Below are positions 31,994-44,668 of a DNA stretch of 64,000 nt, piece after piece. Every line of letters begins with the position of its first letter. The stretch's first letter is position 1. The DNA is taken from positions 79,147,845 through 79,211,844 of the forward strand of contig CM019831.1 in the NCBI GenBank assembly GCA_009763385.1, in the 5' to 3' direction. This DNA comes from Coix lacryma-jobi var. lacryma-jobi (lineage: Eukaryota > Streptophyta > Magnoliopsida > Poales > Poaceae). The position numbers and the translations under genes were made by a program. The notes under the pieces were generated by a model. It did no database searches and was not told where the DNA came from. It saw only the letters and a list, made by a program, of their open reading frames with translations.

Positions 31994-32205
31994 TCACATC
32001 AATTCAATTAGGGATGGTACCCAGGGTTTTTCATTAGAATCTTTATGAACACTAATAGGACATTGTATTAGTAGCATTTTAAAACGGTAGCTAGAACATA
32101 TCATTTTACTTACACACATGTGATAATGCACTGATTATTTACTTTTACTCAAACAGGCTTACCCTGGCTTTGTTTATCTTTTTTATCTTATGCAGGGTGT
32201 GATGT

Positions 32206-33453
32206 ATGACCGGTTTCCAACTTCCGAAAAACTACATTGAGGATCCCGAAGCTTTACTAAGGAAAACAAGACGCAAACTCAAGAGACCCTCACCACCACT
32301 TCCAGAAGTTAGCCAGATAAGAAGAAGCTTAACACCAGTGTTGGACACCATGGCCGACAAGACACTCCACGAGTTCTCTGCACCAACCACTGCCAACATC
32401 AGGACTGGACCAACAGTCAATGCGGGACACAACGGATTTGAGCTCAAGCCAGCTTTGATCAACATGGTGCAAGCTAACCAGTTTTGAGGAAAGGCACATG
32501 AAGACGCAAGCGCTCACATCCAACACTTTCTGGAGATTTGTAGCACTTTCACCATCAAGGGAGTCGAAAGGGACACCATTCTACTTCGCTTGTTCCCATT
32601 CTCACTCTTGGGAAAAGAAAAACAATGGTTCTACACCAATAAAGACAAAAACACCACGTGGGCGATCTGTTCAACTGCCTTCCTAGCAAAATTCTTTCTA
32701 GCGGGCAAGACGAATGCCCTCCGTGCCAAGATTTGAACTTTTCAGCAACAATACGATGAATCAATCCTAGAGGCTTGGGAATGCTTTCAAGACTACATAT
32801 CAGAATGCCCTCACCATGGGATGGAGAATTGGCTACTCATGCAAACCTTCTACAACGGGCTCACTTCGAGTACTCGTGAAAATGTGGATGCCGCTGCTGG
32901 AGGATCATTCTTATCACTCACAATCAACAATGCAACTACACTCATTGAGAAGATGGCCTCTAACCAAGGATGGAACGAGGAACGCTCATGAAGAAGTAGA
33001 CATGTTGTCTGCCAAACTTGACCTACTCATGAAGAAGTTTGATGAACACACTCCCAAAAAGAAGATGTCAAGCAAATCTACGAATCTCGCATGACATGTG
33101 AAGAGTGTGGAGGCACTGGTCATTCAGGGAGCAACTACCCTGAGATCCAAGAGGATGCAAAGTACATCAACAACAACACCAACTATCGTCCTCAACAAGC
33201 TCAAGGATGGAACCAGCAATCAAGGCCTAATTACTCAGGTAACTACTCAGGTAACTACCAAGGTAATACATTTAACCAACCACCTTTGAGAGAGATGATA
33301 TCTAATCAAAACAAAATTATGGATAATATGTCTAAGAAGATAGCTTCCAATGATAAACTGCTTGAAAATATTAATACTAGAATGGATAGCTTTACTTCTG
33401 CCATAAAGAGTCAACATAGCTTTAATAAAATGATAGAATCTCAGCTATCTTAG
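32206..33453 (+). pseudogene. G2 gag (Athila-like), broken
   Basis: Begins after the leader with MADKTLHEFSAPTTANI, then FELKPALINMVQANQF, a TGA at 32485-32487, capsid-like GKAHEDASAHIQHFLEIC and LLGKEKQWFYTN, another stop near 32736, then AWECFQDYISECPHHGMENWL and DAAAGGSFLSL. A frameshift near 32990 is followed by a zinc knuckle (CEECGGTGHSGSNYPE, last Cys replaced by Tyr) and a Gln/Asn-rich tail to 33450. G3 has the same layout, which allowed alignment by eye. Confidence 0.88.
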
Positions 33454-34541
33454 ATAGCAGCTTCAGTCCCTATGGCTAAAAAAGGTAAGATTCCCGGAAG
33501 TCCGAAAGAACTAGAAACTGCAAATCTTGTAGACATTTTTGATGCAGGACATCTCATACCTAGACCATCGAAGGAATGGATGGATGACTCCATTGCCCCA
33601 AAGAAAGGAGATCCAGGAAGACCTGTGATTCCAATCCATATTGGACCTCATAGTTTTGAAGAAGCAGTCTGCGATCTTGGAGCAAGCGTCAAGATTATGC
33701 CAAAGGTGGAGACAAGAGAGCACCCATTATTCTTGGACGCCCGTTCCTAAGCTCAACAAAAGCCATCATCTACGCAGACAACGCCAAGATCTGTTTCACA
33801 ATCACAGGCAATAAAGAGAGATTCGGCTTCAAGAGCCGTACACTCACTACCCGAGTCCACCCTCAGATGCCCTACGAAGACGCAAACACTATATCATCAA
33901 AGAAGAAGAATAGGAACAGAAGAAGGAAGAACAAGGCCACACAACCGCATCAAGACACAGTATGGATGGTCAACTCTGTCCGAACAGAATACGAACACCT
34001 TCTTCCATCACCATACCTCACCAAGAGAGATGACCCAGGCGTACCCACCATCGATTGCAAGATCGAGGGAAGTACATTCCACAAGACGTTTTGCGACATC
34101 GGTTCAAGTGTCAACATAATGTCTAAGGTAACATATGAACACTTATATAAAAATAGACCTATGTATCAAACATATGTGCAGCTGCAGTTGGCGGACCAAA
34201 CTTATCGATTTCCAGAGGGAATAGTAAAGGATGTGATGATCCAAATTGAAGACCACTATGTTCCCACCGACTTCATAGTACTAGACATGGAAAGAGAAGA
34301 TGATATTCATATCATTCTAGGAAGACCCTTCCTCAACACCAATGACGCCATCATCTACATGAGATCCGAAGAGTACCACTTCCAGTTCCCAAGAGAGAAG
34401 GTACGTTGTTACTTCAATAGTTATGCCACTAATGTACAGGGAAAGAAGAACCACTCAAGGAGGAGGCACCGCACATCCCAACACAACAAAAGCCAACCAA
34501 TCAAGGATGGATGGGCTGACTATGAAGGAGAAGTCACCAGG
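33454..34541 (+). pseudogene. G2 protease region
   Basis: A first protease-like block (PVIPIHIGPHSFEEAVCDLGASVKIMPK, 33620-33710) is followed by an internal deletion or duplication, and then a second, better preserved block in the frame 33867-34541: VPTIDCKIEGSTFHKTFCDIG with SSVNIMSK, the aspartic protease active site, and IILGRPFLNTNDAIIY near the end. Two protease-like active-site regions in a row are unusual and may reflect a tandem duplication. The second frame runs into the L1 insertion at 34542 and resumes at 41461 with an acidic, Lys/Ser-rich tail that ends near 41610. Confidence 0.75.
34537..34541. repeat. Left target-site duplication of L1 (CCAGG)
   Basis: CCAGG precedes the LTR TGTTGACG and is repeated at 41456-41460 after the right LTR. 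Confidence 0.95.
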
Positions 34542-36194
34542 TGTTGACGCAAAACGTGACGCCCGGCGCCAGGCACACAGCAAGCCGAACAAGGCTGGCT
34601 TCAATCGGGTGCCCGGAGTATTCCGAATCCGGAAGCGTGCCAGTCGGTTTGACATGAAAACCAACAAGGGATAAAAATATGAGAATACCTTGGAACATGC
34701 CGGATGAGACCAGGCAGTTCCATATGTACGGCTTTGAAAGCCAATCATGACGGCACACAACTATAAAAGCTATTTGTCGAAACAGGTTTATAATGTCATT
34801 CGGCAAGTATAAAGATGGAGCTCATAAACATGTTGAATGCCGAACACATGAATAACAGAAGGGTAAAAGGGTAATTTGTAAATATAAATCTATTCAAATA
34901 ACATATGCATAGGCTAATCCAACTAATCTGCCGCACGTTTAGCCTTCATGAACCCGTCAAGTATAAACTCAAGCAAAGCTAATCCACCGCATGATACCAC
35001 TTGCTATAAGTCGACACCACTCCTTATAATTAGATTAATCCACCGCATGATACGATCTAATTATAAGAAGCTAAAAGCATACATATATCTGAACAGATCT
35101 ATAAAAACTCATTACTCATGTAAGCTTAACCTGAGTTGGCAAACTGGCCGAACTAGGGTCCATGAAGAAGGAACATACAAGCAAAGCATGATTAAACTAA
35201 TCTAAAACCTGCACCTGCCGCACGGTACCCAGCTCTATCAAAGCCTAAGCATGGTCGACATGCATGAACCCACAACATGTAACAATCTGGATTGAAAGTT
35301 AATTTGGCCATCATGATCTTATGATTAACGAACCACAAGTAAACTCATGCAGCAAGGCCGAACAAAGATCAATCTAGATTGGGCAAAGAGTGTTATAGGA
35401 ATTGAATAAATAAAATATATAACACATGATAACTTAATGAATCTATTAGATCTGCCAAATCTAACAGAGCCGATAACTATTTTTACTCATGACTTAATCC
35501 GCCGCACGATACAAGGCATAAGCAAAAACTTCCCGTCATAAGCTTAAATCCACCGCACGATACTAAGCTTAACATACGAGACTACTTGCATCATATGTAA
35601 ATCCACCGCATGATACTAGACATGATAGCAAGGTTGCCGGTACTTACGGAGGTCGACGGATCGATGATTCCTCTCGAAGAACTCGACGACACGACTTAGG
35701 GACTCCAAAGGTGGCACGGGGCTGGTTGTATTGATATGGTTGTGAACAATTCATACAATGACCGACGATACATATTTATATCCTGTACTAATGGCTACTA
35801 ACAAGCTACGTACATGACTTGCCAAGTAAATATCTAAATAAAAGGAAATATAAAGATATACGAACTCTAATATTCCTTATGTAGAATCCGTGTCAATGAA
35901 GCTTCATTGTCCGTCTCCCTGTACGTGTGATTAATTCAGGCGGTAACTTGCCTTTCTTTAATTATAATAATCACTTTTGCCTTCATGTGTAGATGCTTGA
36001 CGTCAATCATGTCTTCTTTATTTTTTCTTGCTTGACCAATCTGATGACGCAAATATTAGAACTCTTGGACTCCTCCTCCTGCATAACGTCTGTATGCTTC
36101 ATCGTTGCATGTGACTCCCGCTGATGTACGCTAGAGCCGATTATTTCCAACTCTTAACTTTATGGAATAAATCAGCCAAAAACTGGTGTCAACA
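34542..36194 (-). repeat. L1 3' LTR (left)
   Basis: TGTTGACG...GTGTCAACA. Holds at least seven copies of a CCRCCGCAYGATAC-like motif (about 34928, 34983, 35039, 35214, 35508, 35551, 35602) and a TATAAATA box on - (35773-35780). Confidence 0.95.
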
Positions 36195-36207
36195 TAGGCC
36201 CCCCTAG
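36195..36207 (-). other. L1 polypurine tract
   Basis: The - strand reads CTAGGGGGGCCTA directly before the LTR. Confidence 0.75.
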
Positions 36208-39200
36208 TTCGGAGTATGAATTATTCATGCTTTGAATTATTTTAATCCGACAGTCCTATTTTTTCTGATGACATTTGATCGTAATACTTGAAGGCTCCAT
36301 CGACTTCTTTTGAAATATAAAGAGCCGCATCGGCCTTCAATGCTGACAATAGTTTCTAGCCAATCCTTTTCTTCCAAGAAACCGACTAACTTTACTCGCA
36401 GCAATATTACGTTATTCCCAGCCTTATCTTCACATGTGAAATTTAAAGTGTCTATCACACCATCTTGGGTGGTTGAGGAATAGAACAGACCAGAATCCAG
36501 TCATCCTTATTTCTCTAGCTCAGAAAACTTGGGGTTTTGAAAGATTTTAAATCGAAAACATAGCTTTGCTCCTCAAATGATTCTCTCAGATCGCTCAATG
36601 TGTATAGTTCCTCACCGAGACACCGTTTATCTTTTTTTATATCCTACTTCTAAAAGCCTATGCAGAGTTCAGATAGGAATAATGTCGCATACTTACCTTG
36701 CATATATCGTAAAGTCAAACCCCGGATCCATGAAGAGAAGTGTCATACTCTTAGATCAAGATGTGCATGTGTATGGAATTTTTTTTTAACTCCTTTGATC
36801 ATGACCCTCTCTTTCTCTTAAAATGCTTCTGAGAGTATAGGCTATTTAATTCTCACTGGCGGATATCTAAGTACCCATTGTTTTCTCTCTTTTTGGCGGG
36901 TATCAGAGTACCCATTGTTTTCTATCTCTTTTATCATGCTCTTTGGCATGCTTTCTTTTCTCAAGCACTTTGGTATTTTTAATATAGCCCACACTCTCTT
37001 TGGCATATGAATATCTCTAGAGAGAGTCAAGACACAAACTAGAGCATTTTTAGTGGATGGAAAGGACATGTCTTGCGTAACCCTTAGTGTAAGAATTAGC
37101 ATTTTATAGGTGGGTGTACGTGAGTCTTGATCATGAGAGTATTATAAATCTGTCACAAGGGTCACAACAGTTTGACAAAACTCAATGCAAAAGCAATTAA
37201 CATTTATATGTAAGGTTTCCAATGAGATTAACATATGGCCTTGGTAGGAAAATCAACATCATTGAGGAGACAAGCTATTGATTTTAAGTTTTTATAAGAA
37301 AAATTCCCAAGTACTTTGCAAAAAGAAGTAAGGTTCCTTTCATCATATCATATCTCATTCTTCAACTACTTAGATGACATGATTTTCATTGTTCACAAGT
37401 GATAGGAAAAGCAAGGAATAAATAATATGCGAGCCAAGCGTTACCTCATATCTGCATGTACACTGATCCATTCTGAACTTAGTCATTCCAGTATGCTCTG
37501 CGACCTTCTTGGTGAGTTTTGATAGCTGGTGACACCCCGGTCGCCGAAGAAGTCAGGGTGATGGCGGCCTTTTAATACTCAAAGTTGATTATTTGTGTGC
37601 TGATAATATTTTCTTGGTCAGTATCTGCTTTTCACCATTCGTACACAAATATTGATCATTAGCCGATTCATCTGTTGTGCATTTGTTTTAAAGAGCCGCC
37701 CCCCAAGGCTTATCGGCTATCTAGAGGCAACATTCCTGAACACTGGCCTCATCCATATGCTACTAATTATTAATTATCCTTAGTCAAAAGAATGGTCTAG
37801 ATTCCCCTGCTCCAACCGAATCAACAACAGTGATCAGCTTTGTCTATCTTTATTGGTTTCACCTTTTAGCCGAATAATTAAATGCAAGTAAAAATGCACA
37901 CAACTACTTCCATTGCTTAATCGGGTATTGCTTATTTGTCTGATCGGCTATTTGTTCATTCGTCCGATCGACCGTTGCTTCTTTGTTGATAACGCAAAAA
38001 TTGCAGGTTGGTGATGGGTCTGCTAGGCAACATGTAATCGGTCACCTCCGGCAATAAGCTTGTTTGACCACATTCCTCTCTGTACAATAGCTGATGGAAG
38101 GATAGTCTTCCATATCTTGAAATCGGCTATCATAGGTTGATATTTCCTTTACGTACAATATAGTTCATTCGGCTTTTATTATGACTGGCAGCCGATACTC
38201 ATTAGCATGGTTCAAGAGCTAGTTTTGCTCCAGACGACTATATTGGAAATTTTTGCACAAACATCCTGCCTAGATTCTTCCAAACCACTAATCACGGAAG
38301 CGTGATATCCGGTAAGCTTCTGATTTATTCCTAGCCAAGTTGCAGACTTCCTTCCAAACAAATCCGAACAACTCAGTTCGTTCATAGCCGTTGTTTTCAT
38401 CAGTCTGACCGTGACCTTTATTTTTTTCCAAAAATTTGCCAAAGAGTAGCTGATGAACATACCACGGTCTTTGGCAATCGAAGCACGGATCCTTTGCACA
38501 TATGTGACTTTTCCTCCATAATAATATGTCTTTTTTTTAAAAGACCATGCATCATCTCCTCTTGACATACATTGGTTCGATGCCTTCCCACTCTGATCCG
38601 ATGGATGTCTCTTTTGTACAGCCGAGGCAGGATAGCCGATTAGTACTCCTTGGCCGAACAAATAATTGGCGCAAAATTTTCTTGACCGTCTGGCTGCTAT
38701 CACTTTGTTTGATCAGCTCTTGCCTTCTTAAGTACTCATAATCGACTAACTGGTGTCCAATATACTGCTTTGCCGATACTACTCGAATCGGTTATTGTAT
38801 GACTCTAATTGCGTATGAAGTAAGAAGCAGACAAAGATTCATTCCTTTCTTTGAGCTTGATAAAATATTCTCCCATTTATTTAGTCGATGTGCTCTCAGC
38901 CGACTCATGTACGTGATCATTGAAAGCAAGGAACCATTGATCACGCATCTCTCCCTTTTCTAAAATATCCGATTGAATATATCCTCAGAATCGAATCGGC
39001 CTACTGGAACGATGTTCAGAGCATGCATGGGCCTCACTAGATGACCTGAAAGAAGACAGCCTTCTGTGGCCACAGATGGTGTGGCGGCAGCATTGGGTTG
39101 GAGGCCGCATCCTCAAATAGCACCAGCATGATCTTATCAGCAGCGTGATCCATCATGTTTTGGCATACGCAATTGTTGTCCGCCACTTCTTGATGGTCGA

Positions 39201-39777
39201 AGTTTCATTTGTGGTCGAACCTCATGGTATTCGTGGCCGTTGCGGCATCTGTCAGCTCCTCTGCTCTTACCATCGAAGAATTTTTAGTTCTTTCTATTTG
39301 CTTAGCCTGATGACATTATGCCTAATAAACATAGGAGCATTATATCCAAGGAAATACAATTGGCTAATGGCTGCCACATAATCAGCTAGCATCGGATTCA
39401 TCTGAATATTGTATATGCTTTTAAATATTATATGAGCCGATTTCCTTGAATAGCCGATTCTACCTTTTTAGCAGTGTACGGTAGCACTTGTAGGCTAGCT
39501 GATGAAACTAAGCCAATAGCTGATTCTTCTTCCTGCTGTCAATCTGACATTAAATCTGAAAACTTGATCTTCCTGATTTCTCCGCATGGCTCCTGATTAA
39601 TTCCCTGAGTTTTAAATAATATCACCTTGCTGCGCGTGGATTTGTCCTCCATAACAAACAGAGATTTGAACTTCTTGATGTATACCAGAAAATATATTTT
39701 TTTCAACCGAACTCCCATCGGCTGTCAAATTACCAACTTAAATGATAATCTGAATGACTTCCGATCAAACGATTTTT

Positions 39778-39795
39778 GTCCCACCAGGCGTGCCA
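39778..39795 (-). other. L1 primer-binding site
   Basis: The - strand reads TGGCACGCCTGGTGGGAC, 7 nt from the LTR. The tRNA identity was not determined. Confidence 0.7.
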
Positions 39796-39802
39796 AAAAG
39801 TG

Positions 39803-41455
39803 TGTTGACGCAAAACGTGACGCCCTGCGCCAGGCACACAACAAGCCGAACGAAGCTGGCTTCAATCGGGTGCTCGGAGTATTCCGAATCCGGAAGCGTG
39901 CCAGTCGGTTTGACATGAAAACCAACAAGGGATAAAAATATGAGAATACGTTGGAACATGCCGGGTGAGACCAGGCAGTTCCATATGTACGGCTTTGAAA
40001 GCCAATCATGACGGCACACAGCTATAAAAGTTGTTTGTCGAAACAGGTTTATAATGTCATTCGGCAAGTATAAAGATGGAGTTCATAAACATGTTGAATG
40101 CCGAACACATGAATAACAGAAGGGTAAAAGGGTAATTTGTAAATATAAATCTATTCAAATAATATATGCATAGGCTAATCCAACTAATCTGCCGCACGTT
40201 TAGCCTTCATGAACCCGTCAAGTATAAACTCAAGCAAAGCTAATCCACCGCATGATACCACTTGCTATAAGTCGACACCACTCCTTATAATTAGATTAGT
40301 CCCCCGCATGATACGATCTAATTATAAGAAGCTAAAAGCATACATATATCTGAACAGATCTATAAAAACTCATTACTCATGTAAGCTTAACCAGAGTCGG
40401 CAAACTAGCCGAACTGAGGTCCATGAAGAAGGAACATACAAGCAAAGCATGATTAAACTAATCTAAAACCTGCACCTGCCGCACGGTACCCAGCTCTATC
40501 AAAGCCTAAGCATGGTCGACATGCATGAACCCACAACATGTAACAATCTGGATTGAAAGTTAATTCGGCCATCATGATCTTATGATTAACGAAGCACAAG
40601 TAAACTCATGCAGCAAGGCCGAACAAAGATCAATCTAGATTGGGCAAAGAGTGTTATAGGAATTGAATAAATAAAACATATAACACATGATAACTTAATG
40701 AATCTATTAGATCTGCCAAATCTAACAGAGCCGATAACTATTTTTACTCATGACTTAATCCGCCGCACGATACAAGGCATAAACAAAAACTTCCCGTCAT
40801 AAGCTTAAATCTGCCGCACGATACTAAGCTTAACATACGAGACTACTTGCATCATATCTAAATCCACCGCATGATACTAGACATGATAGCAAGGTTGCCG
40901 ATACTTATAGAGGTCGACGGATCGATGATTCCTCTCGAATAACTCGATGACACGACTTAGGGACTCGAAAGGTGGCACGGGGCCGGTTGTATTGATATGG
41001 TTGTGAACAATTCATACAATGACCGACGATACATATTTATATCCTGTACTAATGGCTACTAACAAGCTACGTACATGACTTGCCAAGTAAATATCTAAAT
41101 AAAAGGAAATATAAAGATATACAGACTCTAATTTTCCTTATGTAGAATCTGTGTCAATGAAGCTTCTTTGTCCGTCTCCCTGTACGTGTGATTAATTCAG
41201 GCGGTAACTTGCCTTTCTTTAATTATAATAATCACTTTTGCCTTCATGTGTAGATGCTTGACATCAATCATGTCTTCTTTATTTTTTCTTGCTTGATGAA
41301 TCCGATGACGCAAATATTAGAACTCTTGGACTCCTCCTCCAGCATAACGTCTGTATGCTTCATCGTTGTATGTGACTCCCGCTGATGTACGCTAGAGCCG
41401 ATCATTTCCAACTCTTAACTTTATAGAATAAATCAGCCAAAAACTGGTGTCAACA
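39803..41455 (-). repeat. L1 5' LTR (right)
   Basis: Same length as 34542-36194 with the same ends and motif copies. TATAAATA on - at 41034-41041 would be the element's own promoter. Confidence 0.95.
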
Positions 41456-41610
41456 CCAGGAGTGAAGACATTCCATTAAAAGAAACAAAGAGCGAAGAAG
41501 TAAAGGAGACAAGTCCACTAGTCAAACAAGTGTGGAAAAAGAAAGAGAGTTCTACCGACGTGCAATCAGCAAGGTCCTCCTCAGAATCTGCTGATGCAAC
41601 CAAGGAAGGA
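41456..41610 (+). pseudogene. G2 gag-protease C-terminal tail after L1
   Basis: The first five bases are the right L1 TSD. Removing L1 and one TSD copy continues the G2 frame into a Lys/Glu/Ser-rich tail (SEDIPLKETKSEEVKETSP, later SARSSSESADATKEG) ending in a TAA at about 41610. It corresponds to the charged tail of the G3 protein. Confidence 0.8.
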
Positions 41611-42881
41611 TAAAAAGCGTACAAGGAGTCTTGTTCGATAGACTATAAACGTCGAATCGTCGCCGAAAGGTAACTCGGTAGTTATCCATAATCATAAGCA
41701 TTAAATTCATCATAGATTTAGCATGATCATTTTACTATTACTTCCTAGCAATTATATCTGCATTAGAAAACAAAATAAAAATATGGAAACTGTAAGCCCC
41801 ATGAGAGTAGTACACTTTCTGTGGAGGCATAAAATAAAAATAAATATATATTTGCATATTTACTTCTGCATTGCATACATCTATAAAAACAAAAAGCCAA
41901 AAAGAGACACTATGAAACACTGTTGAAACTCTGCTTAGTGGAAAGGAAGAACATAAATAATCTTAAGAGCTTTAAAACAACTAGACAAATGGAGGAATAT
42001 TTATCACTAACGCTTAATCAAGTTCCACTAGTTGTGTTGTCTATCTTTGTATTCAGCGGGAAGAGAAGAAGAGAAGGGCTAAAGAAACCACTAACAGTCT
42101 ACTCGTCTTCTAGAGAAAAAGACCTCGTCAAGATCCAGCTTGGGGAGAGCACCCTCAGTTATCACGATAAGTGTCACAACTTTTTATCTATTACTATTAA
42201 TTCAGTTTAGTTAGATCAGGTTAATAAATGTAGAAACCCCTGAAAAGATGAATAACTATTACAAAACCAAATAAAGATATTATATAATGAATAAATGTCT
42301 AGGTGGATATAAACTTAATTTTGCTCATGATGAAAATGATGAATAATTGCTCTGGCAAAATCTCTTCAAATTACCTACTGTTCAAACTTAAATTTTCTTT
42401 AGTTTTAGACAAAGTTGTTTTGAATAAACTCTGAACCTGAAGCCTGTGGATTGCAAATGCTTGATCTAAAGTCTAGATAATTGTGAGATATGATATAAAA
42501 AGGTTTGAGCTACTATTTATCTAATTCTTAGAGATACTAGAGTTCTGGAGATTTACACTTTGAAAAGAATTAAAAACACATGATGAGATCCTGTATGACA
42601 TCACATGAATTCCTACCCAGAGCCATTAATATGATCTTAAGATATGGCTACTTGCTTTGTTCTAAGTTTTTAGTTATGGTTGAGAAATTTATCATGCTCT
42701 AAAGATCAAGAATGTTTTATTAAAAGATTCACTCTTCCGAAGTAGTATTGTGTTAGAGGCATGGGACTATGCAAAAGTATAAAAGTACATATGTACCATT
42801 GAGGTGTGAAAGCATAATAGCAATTCCTGATTCATCATGAATGTTTGCTAAGGGACTAGCAAAAGGTAAGCTTGGGGGAAT
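41611..42881 (+). other. G2 non-coding 3' region and polypurine tract
   Basis: About 1.25 kb where pol would be in an autonomous element; AT-rich, no conserved frame. It ends in the polypurine tract AAGCTTGGGGGAAT (42868-42881), the same type as in G3. Confidence 0.8.
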
Positions 42882-44668
42882 TGTTGACACTGGTTATCTA
42901 TCATAATTAAGTGATAAATAAATATGAAAAGGGCAAGAATTTGATCATCAACAAAGGTTTAGGGTATTAACTGACAATATTCCATGAGTTTTGGTGAACT
43001 ATGATTCTGTAGGGACTAAAACAGAAAATCAGCACCGATAGCTTCCCATAGAAGGAAACTGATGTGAGATAACGCCACCGCCACGTCAGGATTATTCTAG
43101 AAGATTCCAGAGGACGCAAGAAGACACCAGGAGGTCGACCACCGCGAGAGGATGGCAGGTGGGACCGACCGGTCCCACCTAGGGACCGACCGGTCCTCTC
43201 TTGGGGGCTACGGACTCCTCCTTCTAGAACCTTCCTCCACCGACCTCTACGATGCATCTTGGCCGTACCTTAAGTCGGTTTGATCCAAGGGCCACGGTTC
43301 ATCTCCTTGGGCTATATAAACAGCCCCAGACCCCCACTCTAGAGCATCAGGGTTTTGATCATTAGACATCATCAATCAGAGCATCAGGCATTCATTAGAA
43401 GGAGATCAATCGGAAGCCTTAGAACTACATCCACCTAGAATAGTAGATAGAATAGGACTAGAGGAGGCAAGCTTCGCTTGGATTCCTGATCTAGACACGA
43501 GAAGACTCGGTAAACCCAAGATCTTCTCTCTTGTATTAACATTATGGATCTATTTCATAATTGCTCTTCTAGTTCATCATTGTTCTTCATTGTTTATGTT
43601 CTAGTTCATCGTCTAGTTCATCTTCTTGTTCATAATCTTGTTCTAGTTCATGTTCTAGTTCGTACTTTAGTTCTTCTCGATGATCTAATTCACCTTATTG
43701 TTCATCTTCGTGTTCTAGATAGCAATACAATTGATATGATTAAGACATCAACTATTATATTCTTAATTATATTGCTTATAGTCTGCTTTGATTATATATT
43801 TGGCATAGATAGTTCATCTTTATATTTATACTCAAGTTCGTATAACGCTCATCTTAAAGTACAACGGGTGGGTGATAGATGCTGTGTAGGCGTGGTGCCT
43901 ATACATTATTTATCTGCGAATGCGTCCTATGTTCCGGATAGAGTGGTAGATCGCGGGTGTGACATTCCTGTTGAGTCCTTTGTATTCCACCTCCCGAATG
44001 TAGTGATCAGTATGGCTCAGTTAACTCATGGTTCAGGGGTTACTCTGTTTGACACCTTTACTATGGAGTTGCCTCTTGATTATAAATATGATGTGACCTA
44101 GCCAATGATTGCCAAATATGTTTGCACTAGTCAATGTATGCTATGACTTGTAATTAGAATAACTTAGTAATGTTTCTTAGTAATACCTGTTCTAATCATC
44201 ACTTGCTAGGTAGTACTGTTCTAGGATTATCCTTGATTGATTTGATCTCTGTTATCATTTATCATTTATCATTATCATTTACTCTGTAACCTGATCCCTG
44301 TTTGGAGTAATTAGTGTGTTATTAGTCTTATTATTAGTGTGTGCCATATTAAATGATGTTAAGTCCTCATTAGTATAATAGCATCATATCTTGAATTGAT
44401 TAGTCTCTAGGCTAAATATAAATAACGATACCTGAGACTAGCTTGGGTGAAATGCTTCTACAACGGGTATATTTATCTATGTGCTTGCGGGTAAATATCT
44501 ATCTTTAAATGTAGTGCCCTGATATAATTACTCTGCTAGCTTCATGTTGGGGATGACAACTTGACATCAAGTGAAGTTAGTAGTGTCCCGTACACTCTTT
44601 AGTGCCTTCACTAGTTTATTATTTTATGTGGTTCATTCTTAGAGTGATTCCATTAAGGAGTGTCAACA
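42882..44668 (+). repeat. G2 3' LTR
   Basis: 1,787 bp, TGTTGACACTGG...GTGTCAACA. Two GACCGACCGGTC palindromes (43163-43174, 43184-43195), a TATATAAA box at 43313-43320 and a degenerate gttctagttcat repeat at 43560-43725. The 185-aa frame at 43544-44101 is produced by that repeat plus chance. Confidence 0.92.
43560..43725. repeat. Degenerate gttctagttcat minisatellite in the G2 LTR
   Basis: About twelve irregular copies of a 12-15 bp unit (gttctagttcat with variants). Confidence 0.75.

Larger units (their letters stand above)
36195..39802 (-). other. L1 internal region, non-coding
   Basis: 3.6 kb, AT-rich, with many copies of AGCCGAT or its complement ATCGGCT (for example 37665, 38124, 38193, 38632, 38770, 39440). 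The longest - frame (38212-38703, 163 aa, containing LFGRKSATWLGINQKL) has no recognised domain and no knuckle, so I do not call it a gene. The interior may contain structural or packaging sequence used in trans by an autonomous relative (inference). Confidence 0.7.
34542..41455 (-). mobile_element. L1: large non-autonomous LTR element (LARD-like)
   Basis: 6,914 bp with two 1,653-bp LTRs (34542-36194, 39803-41455), TSD CCAGG, a primer-binding site beside the right LTR and a polypurine tract beside the left LTR, so it reads on -. The 3.6-kb interior has no recognisable gag, protease, RT, RNase H or integrase. By hand count the LTRs differ at about 46 positions (about 2.8%). It interrupts the G2 protease frame. 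Confidence 0.92.
31193..44668 (+). mobile_element. G2: Athila-like element with gag-protease only, host of L1
   Basis: Left LTR remnant 31193-31967, primer-binding site 31976-31993, gag 32206-33450, protease to 34541 and on after L1 (41461-41610), non-coding 41611-42867, polypurine tract, right LTR 42882-44668. No RT, RNase H or integrase is present and there is no room lost for them except by ancient deletion, so the element is non-autonomous (TR-GAG type). Comparing the two LTRs over 765 bp I count about 17 substitutions (about 2%). Its right end lies in S2 protease sequence; AAATG (44669-44673) would be the surviving TSD copy. Confidence 0.88.

Noticed and set aside
38212..38703. 163-aa frame inside L1 as a possible gag
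   Set aside because: No capsid-like pattern, no zinc knuckle, no homology to other Gag frames in the window.
43544..44101. 185-aa open frame in the G2 LTR
   Set aside because: Its first half is the translated gttctagttcat repeat and the rest is ordinary LTR sequence, also present as non-coding in the left LTR remnant (with a stop).
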